Below, piece by piece: positions 1-8,363 of a DNA stretch of 64,000 bases. The notes beneath the pieces were generated by a model. That model saw nothing but the letters and a program-made list of their open reading frames with translations, searched no databases and was not told the origin of the DNA. The first letter of the stretch is position 1; every line of letters starts with the position of its first letter. This DNA comes from Chryseobacterium oncorhynchi. Its GTDB lineage: Bacteria; Bacteroidota; Bacteroidia; Flavobacteriales; Weeksellaceae. The translations under genes and the position numbers were made by a program. The stretch covers positions 496,001 to 560,000 of the forward strand of contig NZ_PPEI02000001.1 of NCBI RefSeq assembly GCF_002899895.1. Direction: 5' to 3'.

Positions 1-2019
1 AATTTCAAAAATATTGACTCCATTACTTAAATCAATACCAATACCGTTATCCCGAATTTCATAAATAACCGATAAATCTTGCCTATAGCTTTTGACTTCT
101 ACAAGAGGATTTTCTTTTCTGGAACTATATTTAACGGCATTCCCAATAAGATTTAAGAACATTTGATAAAGTAGTGTTCTTTCACCTGGGATAGCTATTG
201 TTTCACCAAGGATGAACTTAAGATTTTCACTTTCATACTGTTTCTTGGTATTTTCTAAAATATCAATTATTTTTCTTTGTGGATTAATCATTTCAAGCTC
301 AAAATGAACATAAGTAGACTGGGAAAGTTCATACACTTTATCCATCATCTCGGTCATAAGCCGAGTAGAATTAAGGATATTAGTTGCCAGCCTATTGAAT
401 AGTTTATTTTTGTCTTCTTCGCGGTTAAGAATCATATCGGCTGACAAGTTAATCATTGCCAGAGGGTTTTTAAGATCATGAGTCAGTATATACCCAAAGG
501 TATCTAGCGCACTATTTGAACGGATAAGCTCTCTGTTCAGTTTGAAGATTTCTCCACCTCTTTGGGCAATTGCCTGTTGTATAACGTATGCTATTTTTTC
601 AAGAAATGCAAGCTCTCTTATTTTCCAGTTTATAGACTTTCCTTTGGTCAGCTTTCTCCAGCTTTCAAAAGATGTTCGCGGACTAGGATAAGAAATCTGA
701 CTTCCCTCTGGTGTTATAGAAAATTTCTCTGGCTTTCCCGCCCATATTTCCTCCACAATATTTTCTTTCCGAAAAAGATAGAGAAACCATCTATTTCCGG
801 GAAGTAAATTGACTCTAATCACACCCGGAAAGGAAGTTTCATCATGAGATTCTGATTGAAAGTAATTAAAATGGTTTGTAGAAAATAAACTTTCTTCTTC
901 TTTGTTCAAAAGATATTTATCTATTATATCTATACTATTTTTATCAGGAGTCTCTCCATTATAGCTCAACTCTCCATTATACTTCACAGCAAGTCCATCG
1001 GCAGCAACGATCTCCATTATTTTGGGAGTATATTTTTTTAAAACACCCACAAAATCATATTGCATCAAAAGTTCAGTTTTAAGATCTCTTTCTAAAGCTC
1101 CCATAATTTTATGAGCACTAATCAATTCTTTTTGATGTTTCAAAAGATGATAGTTTACGGCATACTGCGTTAAGAAAGTACATACATTTCTCTGTTCAAG
1201 GTCAACATGTTTAGGTACTGTATTTTGGCATGTTACCAATCCCCAAAGTTTTTCTTCAATTATGATTGAAAAGCTAACACTTGCGTAGGTATTTGTATTC
1301 CGAAGATATTGTAGATGTATAGGTGAGAAAGCTCTAAGACTACAGTAACTTAAATCCAGTTTATCAGAAGAGATTCCAAGAATATCAAATATTTCCCCGT
1401 CCACATTTGCAGCATTACGGGCAGGAAATCTTAAATATAGCTCGCGAGCTTGTATAGGAATATCGAATTCAGGATATCTATATGATAAATAGGACGGCAG
1501 ATCTTCATTTTTTGATTCTGCAATTACCTGTCCACTATTATCTTCAAGAAATTGGTAAACCATTGCACGATCAAAACCCGTTATTTCTTTGATGAGATGG
1601 GTTAGCGTCTGCCAACAATCTTCACTACGTTCAAGTTCTTTGGCATAATTATTCAAATCGGTTGATCTTACAACATAATTATTACAAATCTCAATTTCAA
1701 AAAATATTTTTTCATCATATTGATAGATGCTGATATAGTATTCTTGATTACGAATAGAGATACGTTCTGTAAACCTTTTAAGTGGGGCAGATACATATTT
1801 TTCTATTTCGGAGATCATAGATCCACTGTCATCAACAATCAGATTCAACAATTGATCTATTGTAAGTTTCAATATTTTATCGAAAGAAAGCTCTGTAATT
1901 TCAACCGAGTTTCTGCTGGCAGCAACACACACACCATTCTCAAAAACAAATAGATAACCAAAATACTGGATTTTTCCGCAAAGATGTATTTGCTCTTCAT
2001 GACATCCAACCTGAAGCAT
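1..2019 (-). CDS. Bacteriophytochrome sensor histidine kinase (3' end outside window)
   Basis: A red/far-red light sensor kinase, 673 codons visible and cut off by the window edge inside the ATPase domain. From the N-terminus I read a PAS region with Cys6 in a GCHEE context (the expected biliverdin-attachment position), a GAF domain with GFDRAMVYQF, PEFDIP (Asp186, matching the PASDIP motif) and SPIH (His235), and a PHY domain with the tongue motif PRTSF (447-451) and a WAG at 426. HisKA follows with the H-box LTHDLKNPLAM (His514), then HATPase with a DNGIGID G1 box just before the edge. The ATG at 2019 is the only start after an upstream in-frame stop and follows AAGGAAAT. The N-terminal extension before the Cys is very short. 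Family assignment is secure. Output partner and signalling direction are unknown. Confidence 0.95.
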   Translation of the reverse strand, partial: MLQVGCHEEQIHLCGKIQYFGYLFVFENGVCVAASRNSVEITELSFDKILKLTIDQLLNLIVDDSGSMISEIEKYVSAPLKRFTERISIRNQEYYISIYQYDEKIFFEIEICNNYVVRSTDLNNYAKELERSEDCWQTLTHLIKEITGFDRAMVYQFLEDNSGQVIAESKNEDLPSYLSYRYPEFDIPIQARELYLRFPARNAANVDGEIFDILGISSDKLDLSYCSLRAFSPIHLQYLRNTNTYASVSFSIIIEEKLWGLVTCQNTVPKHVDLEQRNVCTFLTQYAVNYHLLKHQKELISAHKIMGALERDLKTELLMQYDFVGVLKKYTPKIMEIVAADGLAVKYNGELSYNGETPDKNSIDIIDKYLLNKEEESLFSTNHFNYFQSESHDETSFPGVIRVNLLPGNRWFLYLFRKENIVEEIWAGKPEKFSITPEGSQISYPSPRTSFESWRKLTKGKSINWKIRELAFLEKIAYVIQQAIAQRGGEIFKLNRELIRSNSALDTFGYILTHDLKNPLAMINLSADMILNREEDKNKLFNRLATNILNSTRLMTEMMDKVYELSQSTYVHFELEMINPQRKIIDILENTKKQYESENLKFILGETIAIPGERTLLYQMFLNLIGNAVKYSSRKENPLVEVKSYRQDLSVIYEIRDNGIGIDLSNGVNIFEI

Positions 2020-2658
2020 AATTTCCTTATTTAAAAATAAAACTATAATATTCAGAAATCTTTAAGAAAGTTATCATTAAGAATACTGGTAAACACCCTG
2101 AATAAAAGACATTGTATCGATTTACTAAAATACTAAACTATAATTAAAATACCGAAATTTATTTTTCCAATTGAAAGTTTTATACCATTATCTGTAAAAC
2201 TCAGGATTAAATTGGAAGCTTGATTATTTTCATTTCTATTTTTATAAAAAAAAGATTCATTATTACATTTTACTTCAACATTATAACCTTTCATTTTTTT
2301 CAAGAATAACGATATACTTAAATCACTAAATTTTGATTTTCAATAGAGAAAACTTAAGAAAAAGGAATTTTTACCACGAAATTTATACTCATTATATACT
2401 TAATTTTGTTTAATATACAATGTGATGATGCTAATATGAGACAATATACCCTTGAAATGATATGATTCCACAAGTATGAAATTCCTTTATAGAAAGGCAA
2501 TTAGGTTAATGTAGTACCTGTGTAGATGTGCCTTAATCTTAATTTACAAAAGAAAAAAAGAGGGAGCATTATTTTTTATTATAGCTTTAATTCACACATA
2601 GTGGATTATCTATTTTCTTAATCGTTAAAAAAATTAATCAACATAAAACACCAACATT
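2020..2658. other. Divergent intergenic region
   Basis: This 639-base AT-rich stretch separates the leftward phytochrome kinase from the rightward metalloprotease. It should contain both promoters. A TAATTTTG at 2401-2408 matches the Bacteroidota -7 consensus TAnnTTTG on the + strand, but it lacks a clear upstream TTG and lies about 250 bases before the next start codon. I found no convincing small gene or structured RNA. Confidence 0.4.
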
Positions 2659-3501
2659 ATGGAATTACACAAGAAAATTTTATTAGGATCATTTATTTCA
2701 ATGGCTTTAGTATCATGTAATACTACAAATGATAATGTGGATGAAAAAATCCCACAAGACCAACAATTGCTTTCGGCACTACAAGCCATTCCAACAGCAG
2801 ATATTCCTGCAGGTTTCGAAAAAACACAAATGTGTAAAGATGTAAATCTTCCGGGAGAGGATAATATTCCTGGAGCAGCTTCAAGGGGAGCTGTTATTAC
2901 TAATAAAAAATGGACAAATGGCAGCGTTATCACTGTAGGTCTTTACGGAGGAAGCACTTACGTTCGCAACAAGGTGATACAATACGCCAAGGAATGGTCC
3001 AAATATGCCAATATTACTTTTAATTTTGTTACCACTGGAACGCCACAGATTCGTGTGACATTTACATCCGGTGCCGGATCTTATTCATATATAGGAAAAG
3101 ATGCCCTTAGTATAGCATCTAATAAAGAAACAATGAACTTTGGCTGGTTTAATGATTCGACAAGTGATACAGAATTCAGCAGAACAGTCATTCATGAATT
3201 TGGCCACGCCCTTGGAATGATCCATGAGCACCAACATCCTTTAGCAGCTATTCCGTGGGATAAGCCAAAAGTATACGCCTATTATGCAGGTGCTCCAAAT
3301 TACTGGACTCAAGCTCAGGTAGATAATAACCTTTTTGCAAAATATTCAACTTCACAAACACAATATAGTGCTTATGATACGCAATCTATTATGCATTATA
3401 GTATCAGTTCAACGCTGACCACAAATGGATTCAGTGTGGGTAGTAATACTGTTTTATCTCCTACAGATAAGCAATTTATCGGAACAGTATATCCAAAATA
3501 A
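2659..3501 (+). CDS. Astacin-like (M12-type) zinc metalloprotease lipoprotein
   Basis: A secreted or surface-anchored zinc endopeptidase of 280 residues. The N-terminus is a lipoprotein signal peptide ending in LVSC (Cys20). The zinc site is HEFGHALGMIHE at 179-190, the extended HExxHxxGxxH metzincin motif plus the extra Glu typical of astacins. SIMHY at 243-247 supplies the Met-turn (Met245). Residues 80-175 form the N-terminal half of the catalytic domain, and no pro-domain of normal astacin size is evident. Elizabethkingia flavastacin belongs to the same broad family, but the short length and lipobox argue against calling this its ortholog. It is a single-gene unit with a terminator immediately downstream. 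Natural substrate is unknown. Confidence 0.88.
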   Translation: MELHKKILLGSFISMALVSCNTTNDNVDEKIPQDQQLLSALQAIPTADIPAGFEKTQMCKDVNLPGEDNIPGAASRGAVITNKKWTNGSVITVGLYGGSTYVRNKVIQYAKEWSKYANITFNFVTTGTPQIRVTFTSGAGSYSYIGKDALSIASNKETMNFGWFNDSTSDTEFSRTVIHEFGHALGMIHEHQHPLAAIPWDKPKVYAYYAGAPNYWTQAQVDNNLFAKYSTSQTQYSAYDTQSIMHYSISSTLTTNGFSVGSNTVLSPTDKQFIGTVYPK

Positions 3502-3523
3502 GAAATCTACTTATCTCAATATG

Positions 3524-3556
3524 AGTCTACCTTGTGTAAAATCGGGGTAGACTTTT
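3524..3556 (+). terminator. Rho-independent terminator of the metalloprotease gene
   Basis: Perfect 8-bp stem AGTCTACC/GGTAGACT (3524-3531 with 3546-3553) and a 14-base loop, followed by a short T run. It lies 23 bases after the stop codon. Confidence 0.75.
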
Positions 3557-3737
3557 CTTGTGTCTATAATCTAGTAAGGAGTAACCCAATGAATTGTTAG
3601 GAAAAATAAAAACAATAATAACAAACTTCGTTGGTTTTGGCGATATCCCTAGACGGATGAAGCCAGAGACCTAGTTTTCGATGCTCAAAACACTGAACAT
3701 CCTCAGTTTTCAGAAAAAAACCCTAGTTCTGATAAAT
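3557..3737. other. Non-coding spacer, possible dispersed-repeat remnant
   Basis: No open frame of note. Its base composition is less AT-biased between 3630 and 3700 than in neighbouring spacers. That resembles degenerate intergenic repeat material, but no second copy is visible in this window. Confidence 0.25.
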
Positions 3738-3760
3738 AAAAAAGCCCCTAAAAAGGAGCT
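3738..3760 (-). terminator. Rho-independent terminator for the leftward DJ-1 fusion gene
   Basis: Read on the minus strand, AGCTCCT and AGGGGCT form a short stem with one mismatch, followed by six T residues. It lies about 60 bases after the stop codon of the gene ending at 3823 and resembles the stronger hairpin at 16473-16499. Confidence 0.6.
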
Positions 3761-3822
3761 AAAATAAACAAAATGTCGTCAAAATTTAATTTTATCAATT
3801 TTTATGAACGTTAAATTTTATT

Positions 3823-4938
3823 CTAATTATTTTTCTCAATCAATTCAATAATTTTTAGAGCAACACCATTTGATGATTGAAAATTTTGTCCAGTGATAAT
3901 TCGACCGTCTTGTTCCACATGAGACACATTTCCTTTTGAAAATTTAAAAGTCCCTCCTCTTTCTTCTATTGTCTTTTGAATTAAGAATGGAAAATGTTTA
4001 AAATATTCTCCATCTTGTTTTTCAAAAGAATCAGGATAGCCGCTTATAGTCTTTCCTTGAACTAAGAATTTACCATTTTTAGTTCTTAAGTTAACAATAC
4101 CCGCTGTCCCATGACATACGGAAGAGATAATACCCTTATTACCTTCATATACTTGCATCGCAATGCGCTGAATATCTGAATTTTCAGGAACGTCATACAT
4201 CGCACTTCCACCGCCAATATAATGAACTGCTTTGTAATTTTTATAATCAATTTGTTTAGGGTTCAAAGTATATTTTATGGCGTACATAAAGTCTTGATTA
4301 TATAAATACTGCTTTTGCAAGCTATCGGAGGTATTGATATAAGCTAAAGGAATATCACCACCCTCCGGACTTACAAAATCAACAGTATACCCTGCATTTA
4401 CAAAAGTATCATAAGCGTTTACGATTTCTGCAAAGCTATTACCCGTTGAAATTATAGATTTCCCATAATAATGGGCATTGGAAACAATGAATAATATTTT
4501 TTTTCCGGTTTTATTACTGGCTTTACTACTTGCCGATTTACTAATTATTTTCCATTTATCCTGAATTTTTTTTAACAAGAACATATCCATAAATTCTTGT
4601 TTTCTTTCAGGAATAAGAATTTCGGCTTTTGCAATAGCAATATCATTAAAATATTCTATAGAGATAATTTTCCCAATACGACCGTTAAACTCTCCTTTAT
4701 TTCCTTTTTGAAACCAGTTGACATATTCTGAAACTGGAACAATCCATAAAGGTTTTTCTTTGTGGCTTAGAAAAAGATTGGCTTCAGAATAAAAAGCCTC
4801 GCTAATACTGTCGGGTTCATTGTAAGATGTACCATTAATATAATTTTGAATACAATTCTCAATGAGAGATTGTTCCGACTGTGCAAAAGACCCATTTGAT
4901 AGGAGTACAAATAAAATTGCGAAAAATATTTTTCTCAT
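3823..4938 (-). CDS. Exported NTF2-like / DJ-1-PfpI fusion protein
   Basis: A 371-residue two-domain protein. Residues 1-19 are a signal peptide (cleavage near SFAQ). Residues about 22-138 look like an NTF2/SnoaL-type fold of the putative lumazine-binding group. Residues about 145-371 are a DJ-1/PfpI domain of the Hsp31-like type with the nucleophile elbow SSVCHGTAG (Cys275) and the expected acidic residue near 171 (FAEIV). Hsp31-like proteins can act as cofactor-free glyoxalases, deglycase-like enzymes or chaperones. Which of these applies here cannot be told from sequence. Export to the periplasm together with the fusion is the odd feature. The membrane AraC regulator gene lies directly upstream on the same strand (112-base gap), so co-transcription or regulation is plausible. 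Confidence 0.85.
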   Translation of the reverse strand: MRKIFFAILFVLLSNGSFAQSEQSLIENCIQNYINGTSYNEPDSISEAFYSEANLFLSHKEKPLWIVPVSEYVNWFQKGNKGEFNGRIGKIISIEYFNDIAIAKAEILIPERKQEFMDMFLLKKIQDKWKIISKSASSKASNKTGKKILFIVSNAHYYGKSIISTGNSFAEIVNAYDTFVNAGYTVDFVSPEGGDIPLAYINTSDSLQKQYLYNQDFMYAIKYTLNPKQIDYKNYKAVHYIGGGSAMYDVPENSDIQRIAMQVYEGNKGIISSVCHGTAGIVNLRTKNGKFLVQGKTISGYPDSFEKQDGEYFKHFPFLIQKTIEERGGTFKFSKGNVSHVEQDGRIITGQNFQSSNGVALKIIELIEKNN

Positions 4939-5050
4939 AAACTTTAGATTTTAATGATTTAAAAATGTTTCGCAAAAATATATTGCCTAATTTTTAATTC
5001 ATTCCAAGTTTATCATAATGAAGTACGAATGTATATTTTAGGAGTAAAAA

Positions 5051-6079
5051 TTATGTTTTTTGGTAATTTGAAGGCGTAGTTCCTGTGATTTTTTTAAATG
5101 AACTATAAAATGTACTGCTCGAATTAAACCCAGATTCAAAACCCACAGCATCTATTTTCAACTGAGTACTTTCCTTTAATAACCGTTTTGCTTCATCAAT
5201 TCGATATTCATTGATGAATTGAGTGAAACTTTTAGCCAAATTATCATTAATAAATTGTGATAGTAACTGAGGGCGAATATTTAATTCTTTTGCTAAAATT
5301 GATAATGTGAGATCGGGGTTTGTATAAATTTTTCTTGTTTCAAAAAGTATATTAATTTTTTCTTGAATTTCCTTTACCAGCTTTTCATCTATTTTGTTGA
5401 TGTATTTTTCTTTACTAATGACAGGAATTAAGGTTTTGTTTTTTGCATAATAAATCAGAAGGAAAGAAATGTAAAAGCTGAAAGAAAAAGTCAAAGCCCC
5501 AGAAATATATGACGTATATCTGGATAAAGAATAGGAAAGCCAAATGGCAAAAACACCACAAATAACTGACAATACCCAAGTTTCTTGATAGCTAATTCGG
5601 TTGCGATGGGTGATCAACTTACTGAAAATTTTCCTAGCCTCATAAATGGATAATACAATAAAAATAAACCATTGAATATTTATAGAATAATAAATGATTC
5701 CTCTCCATATCTCAGGATTTTCCTTGTACGGAAAAAGAAAACCAAAAATAATTATCGTTGTAATTATAACAATGAGACTATATTTTGCAAAAGAATAATT
5801 AAGCTTTTGCAGTATTGATTTAACAAAAAAATACAATAGAGGACCAATTAAAAAACAAGCCGACAAACCTATTTGTAAATACGTTTTTGACAGCTGCGGA
5901 TTAAAATTATAAAATACAGATTTTCCGATCCTTGTACTTAAAGACAGTAATAAAAGCCCTAAAAATAAATCGGATATAGCTTTATTTCTCTTGAAGAATA
6001 AAAAATAGAACCCCAAAACAACACTATTAAAAACACCTATAGCACTTAAAAAAAATAATATTTGATTGTCCATATTCAT
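5051..6079 (-). CDS. Membrane-anchored AraC-family transcriptional regulator
   Basis: A 342-residue protein. Its first about 215 residues contain about seven hydrophobic segments (roughly 8-28, 35-52, 68-90, 100-115, 133-150, 168-186, 193-213). These are followed by a soluble C-terminus with the two-helix AraC DNA-binding domain (about 235-342). The second HTH is well conserved (AVGFESGFNSSSTFYSSFKK, 306-325). This membrane-sensor-plus-AraC layout is common in Bacteroidota but rarely characterised. It would detect a signal in or across the inner membrane and regulate nearby genes without phosphorelay. The DJ-1 fusion gene just downstream is the obvious candidate target. Start ATG at 6079; a second in-frame ATG lies two codons later. 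Confidence 0.85.
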   Translation of the reverse strand: MNMDNQILFFLSAIGVFNSVVLGFYFLFFKRNKAISDLFLGLLLLSLSTRIGKSVFYNFNPQLSKTYLQIGLSACFLIGPLLYFFVKSILQKLNYSFAKYSLIVIITTIIIFGFLFPYKENPEIWRGIIYYSINIQWFIFIVLSIYEARKIFSKLITHRNRISYQETWVLSVICGVFAIWLSYSLSRYTSYISGALTFSFSFYISFLLIYYAKNKTLIPVISKEKYINKIDEKLVKEIQEKINILFETRKIYTNPDLTLSILAKELNIRPQLLSQFINDNLAKSFTQFINEYRIDEAKRLLKESTQLKIDAVGFESGFNSSSTFYSSFKKITGTTPSNYQKT

Positions 6080-6355
6080 TATTTGAAAATATGTTTCTTT
6101 TTGGAATTGTTAGCAGTTATCATTTTGAATTTCGTAATGTAATTAGATTTTTACCTTAAAATTTCTTTATGTAACTGATAAGCCAAATTTAGCAAAAACT
6201 TTTTTACGAAGCACTTTCCCACTCTTGATATAAAAAACCTTGCTAATAGCGGTTTTAAATATCACAGCAACTTATAAGATTATTTAAGCAAAGATTGGTC
6301 TTATTCAGAATGAGTATAGAAATTTGAATTGATTTTGTAACATGATAAATTTTCA
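6080..6355. other. Intergenic region upstream of the AraC gene
   Basis: AT-rich spacer that must hold the promoter for the leftward AraC gene. No open frame, repeat or recognisable RNA was seen. Confidence 0.35.
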
Positions 6356-6391
6356 TAAAACAAATAACGCCAATGATTTTCATTGGCGTTA
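6356..6391 (-). terminator. Strong hairpin, terminator for the leftward MarR gene
   Basis: Perfect 12-bp inverted repeat (6365-6376 with 6380-6391, arm TAACGCCAATGA) closing a 3-base loop. On the minus strand it is followed by TTTGTTTT. It is about 165 bases beyond the MarR stop codon, so the transcript would have a fairly long 3' tail. Confidence 0.65.
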
Positions 6392-6554
6392 ACTTGCAGA
6401 ACTTGAATATTTATAAATTTTGAAATATTACCTACATTTTACAGTACTATCAGCTCGTACCACTAAATGAAATAAATTGAATAACATTCTTAAAATGGTG
6501 ATTTAGCAAATAAAAAATATAATATTTATTATCTATTAATTTTTAATGTAAGGA

Positions 6555-7235
6555 CTAAGCATCTTTAAATGCATACTCATTATACACTGTATTGATGAGC
6601 TGATCAGAATTGATATTTCGTGAAAAAATAGGATAATGAAAGCGATCCAGTTTATTTAAAATACGGATAAGCTCCATTTTTTCATGATAATTGAGATTTC
6701 CAGCTACGATATTGGTTGCCTGACGAATCTTTTCCATTTGATTTTCCAAGATCAATAATCCTCTTTCAGTAATACGGATTAGCTTACTGCGTTTATCCAA
6801 ATCAGAATCTGTCTGTTCAATAAGTCCCTGACGTAACAGTCTTGCAATAATAAGCATACCCACGGGCTTATCATGAATGTTTTTTTTGATCAATGCCATC
6901 TTAGTCATCTCACCAAAAGCTTTCAGATTAATCAGATAAATAAAGTCTTCCTGGGTAGAGAATTCTGAATCTGAGATGGCAGACTTTGAGTAGGTTTTCG
7001 CATATCGGTTAAGATGAACAAGCAATGTACTTATAGCACTTTCCGGCGTTCTTCCATTTTCTTTCCCATCCCAATAAGGTTCTTCAGAATTATTTTCCGG
7101 CTTACTATTATCCTTATCAGAAATCCACGCTTTAAAACCTTGAATAGTTCCCGGATACAAATCAGGACAAGCATGGACCTCGGTTTCAAACTCCTGTAGT
7201 AAGTCTATAAAATCTTTAATAAGTATATAATTCAT
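6555..7235 (-). CDS. MarR-family winged-helix transcriptional regulator
   Basis: A 226-residue protein whose middle and C-terminal parts fit the MarR fold. It has an N-terminal dimerisation helix, the recognition region around residues 105-135 (FGEMTKMALIKKN then PVGMLIIARLLRQGLIEQ), and a wing with SDLDKRSKLIRITERG near 142-158, where the Asp-x-Arg pattern is typical. It is longer than usual (about 140-160) because of an extra N-terminal segment (1-75) rich in acidic residues. It lies 63 bases after ferrochelatase on the same strand, so it may be the last gene of a photolyase-hemH-marR unit. Ligand unknown. Confidence 0.85.
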   Translation of the reverse strand: MNYILIKDFIDLLQEFETEVHACPDLYPGTIQGFKAWISDKDNSKPENNSEEPYWDGKENGRTPESAISTLLVHLNRYAKTYSKSAISDSEFSTQEDFIYLINLKAFGEMTKMALIKKNIHDKPVGMLIIARLLRQGLIEQTDSDLDKRSKLIRITERGLLILENQMEKIRQATNIVAGNLNYHEKMELIRILNKLDRFHYPIFSRNINSDQLINTVYNEYAFKDA

Positions 7236-7298
7236 ATCCGTTAAATAGTTTACAAAAATACCTAATTCCTTAAAGAGTTACGCAATATATGATCAAAA

Positions 7299-8327
7299 CT
7301 ATGTTAAATAGAATTGATTAAGTTGCTCTTCACATAGTATACGAACGACTTCAATCCAACGATCCTCATCATTCAAACAAGGTATATAGGTGAAAGTTTC
7401 ACCACCAGCTTCAATAAACTGCTCTTTTCCTTCAACAGAAATTTCTTCCAGGGTTTCCAGGCAGTCTGAAACAAATGCAGGACAAACAATCGCAAGATTT
7501 TTAACTCCTTTTTGTGGAATAGTTTCTAATGTATGATCTGTATAAGGTTCTATCCATTTGTCTTTTCCTAATCTGGACTGAAAAGAGACAATGACTTTAT
7601 CTTTGGTCAAGTTAAGCTTTCTAATAACCCGATCTGTGGTATTAAAACACTGGTGCCGATAACAAAATGAATGACTGGGATTCGTTTCTTTATAACAGCA
7701 ATCGTTCATATTACACGTCTTTGTTGGATCTGTTTTGTAAATATGTCGTTCAGGAACACCATGGTAAGAAAATAATAAAGCATCAAAATTTTCTGGAAGC
7801 TTCTCCCTGATACTTTCCGCCAGACAGTCCGTATATAGATCCCGGTTATAAAAAGGCTGTACGTAGTTGATTCTTACACCTGGGAATTTTTTCTTTCTGA
7901 CCTCTTCTGCTTTTTCAATAACACTTTCAGTGGTACTCATTGCATATTGTGGATAAAGAGGAAACAGTACAATTTCCGTGATCCCTTTTTCAACAAGATT
8001 CCTGATACCTGTCTCAATGCTTGGTTCAGCATATCTCATCCCTATTTCCACAGGCACATCCATTATTTTTTGAAGCTTTTTCCGAATCTTTTCTGTAATA
8101 ACGATCAATGGTGAACCTTCATCAGTCCAAACCGTTTTATAAGCTTGAGCAGATTTGGCAGGTCTTGTTTTCAGGATAATTCCCTGAACAAGAAGTGCCC
8201 GAAAGATCCAACGGTAATCAATTACCCGTTCATCCATCAAAAATTCATCTAAATATTCCTTTACATCTTCTACCGCAGTAGATCTCGGAGAACCAAGATT
8301 GATTAATAAAATTCCTTTTTTAGCCAA
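7299..8327 (-). CDS. hemH: Ferrochelatase
   Basis: Inserts ferrous iron into protoporphyrin IX, the last step of protoheme synthesis. The protein has 342 residues. Diagnostic motifs are LLINLGSP at the start, FSYHGVPERH with the catalytic His189, SFQSRLGKDKWIEPYTD, and PAFVSDCLETLEEI with the second active-site acid (Glu291). Between 205 and 227 there is an insertion with five Cys (205, 210, 211, 222, 227), possibly a metal or iron-sulfur site. The start codon is a TTG at 8327: an in-frame stop lies three codons upstream and no earlier ATG exists. The gene sits 36 bases after photolyase and 63 bases before marR, all in the same direction. Confidence 0.95.
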   Translation of the reverse strand: MAKKGILLINLGSPRSTAVEDVKEYLDEFLMDERVIDYRWIFRALLVQGIILKTRPAKSAQAYKTVWTDEGSPLIVITEKIRKKLQKIMDVPVEIGMRYAEPSIETGIRNLVEKGITEIVLFPLYPQYAMSTTESVIEKAEEVRKKKFPGVRINYVQPFYNRDLYTDCLAESIREKLPENFDALLFSYHGVPERHIYKTDPTKTCNMNDCCYKETNPSHSFCYRHQCFNTTDRVIRKLNLTKDKVIVSFQSRLGKDKWIEPYTDHTLETIPQKGVKNLAIVCPAFVSDCLETLEEISVEGKEQFIEAGGETFTYIPCLNDEDRWIEVVRILCEEQLNQFYLT

Positions 8328-8363
8328 TGTTATTTATTTATTTGTGAATCGTTATACTATCGC

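Noticed and set aside
562-807. Rightward frame inside the phytochrome gene
   Set aside because: It overlaps a strongly conserved coding sequence on the other strand and has no family features.
2634-2933. Leftward frame over the start of the metalloprotease gene
   Set aside because: It is a shadow of a gene with clear HExxHxxGxxH and Met-turn motifs.
2659-3501. Calling the metalloprotease flavastacin
   Set aside because: It is shorter, has a lipobox and lacks the pro-domain; only the zinc and Met-turn motifs are shared.
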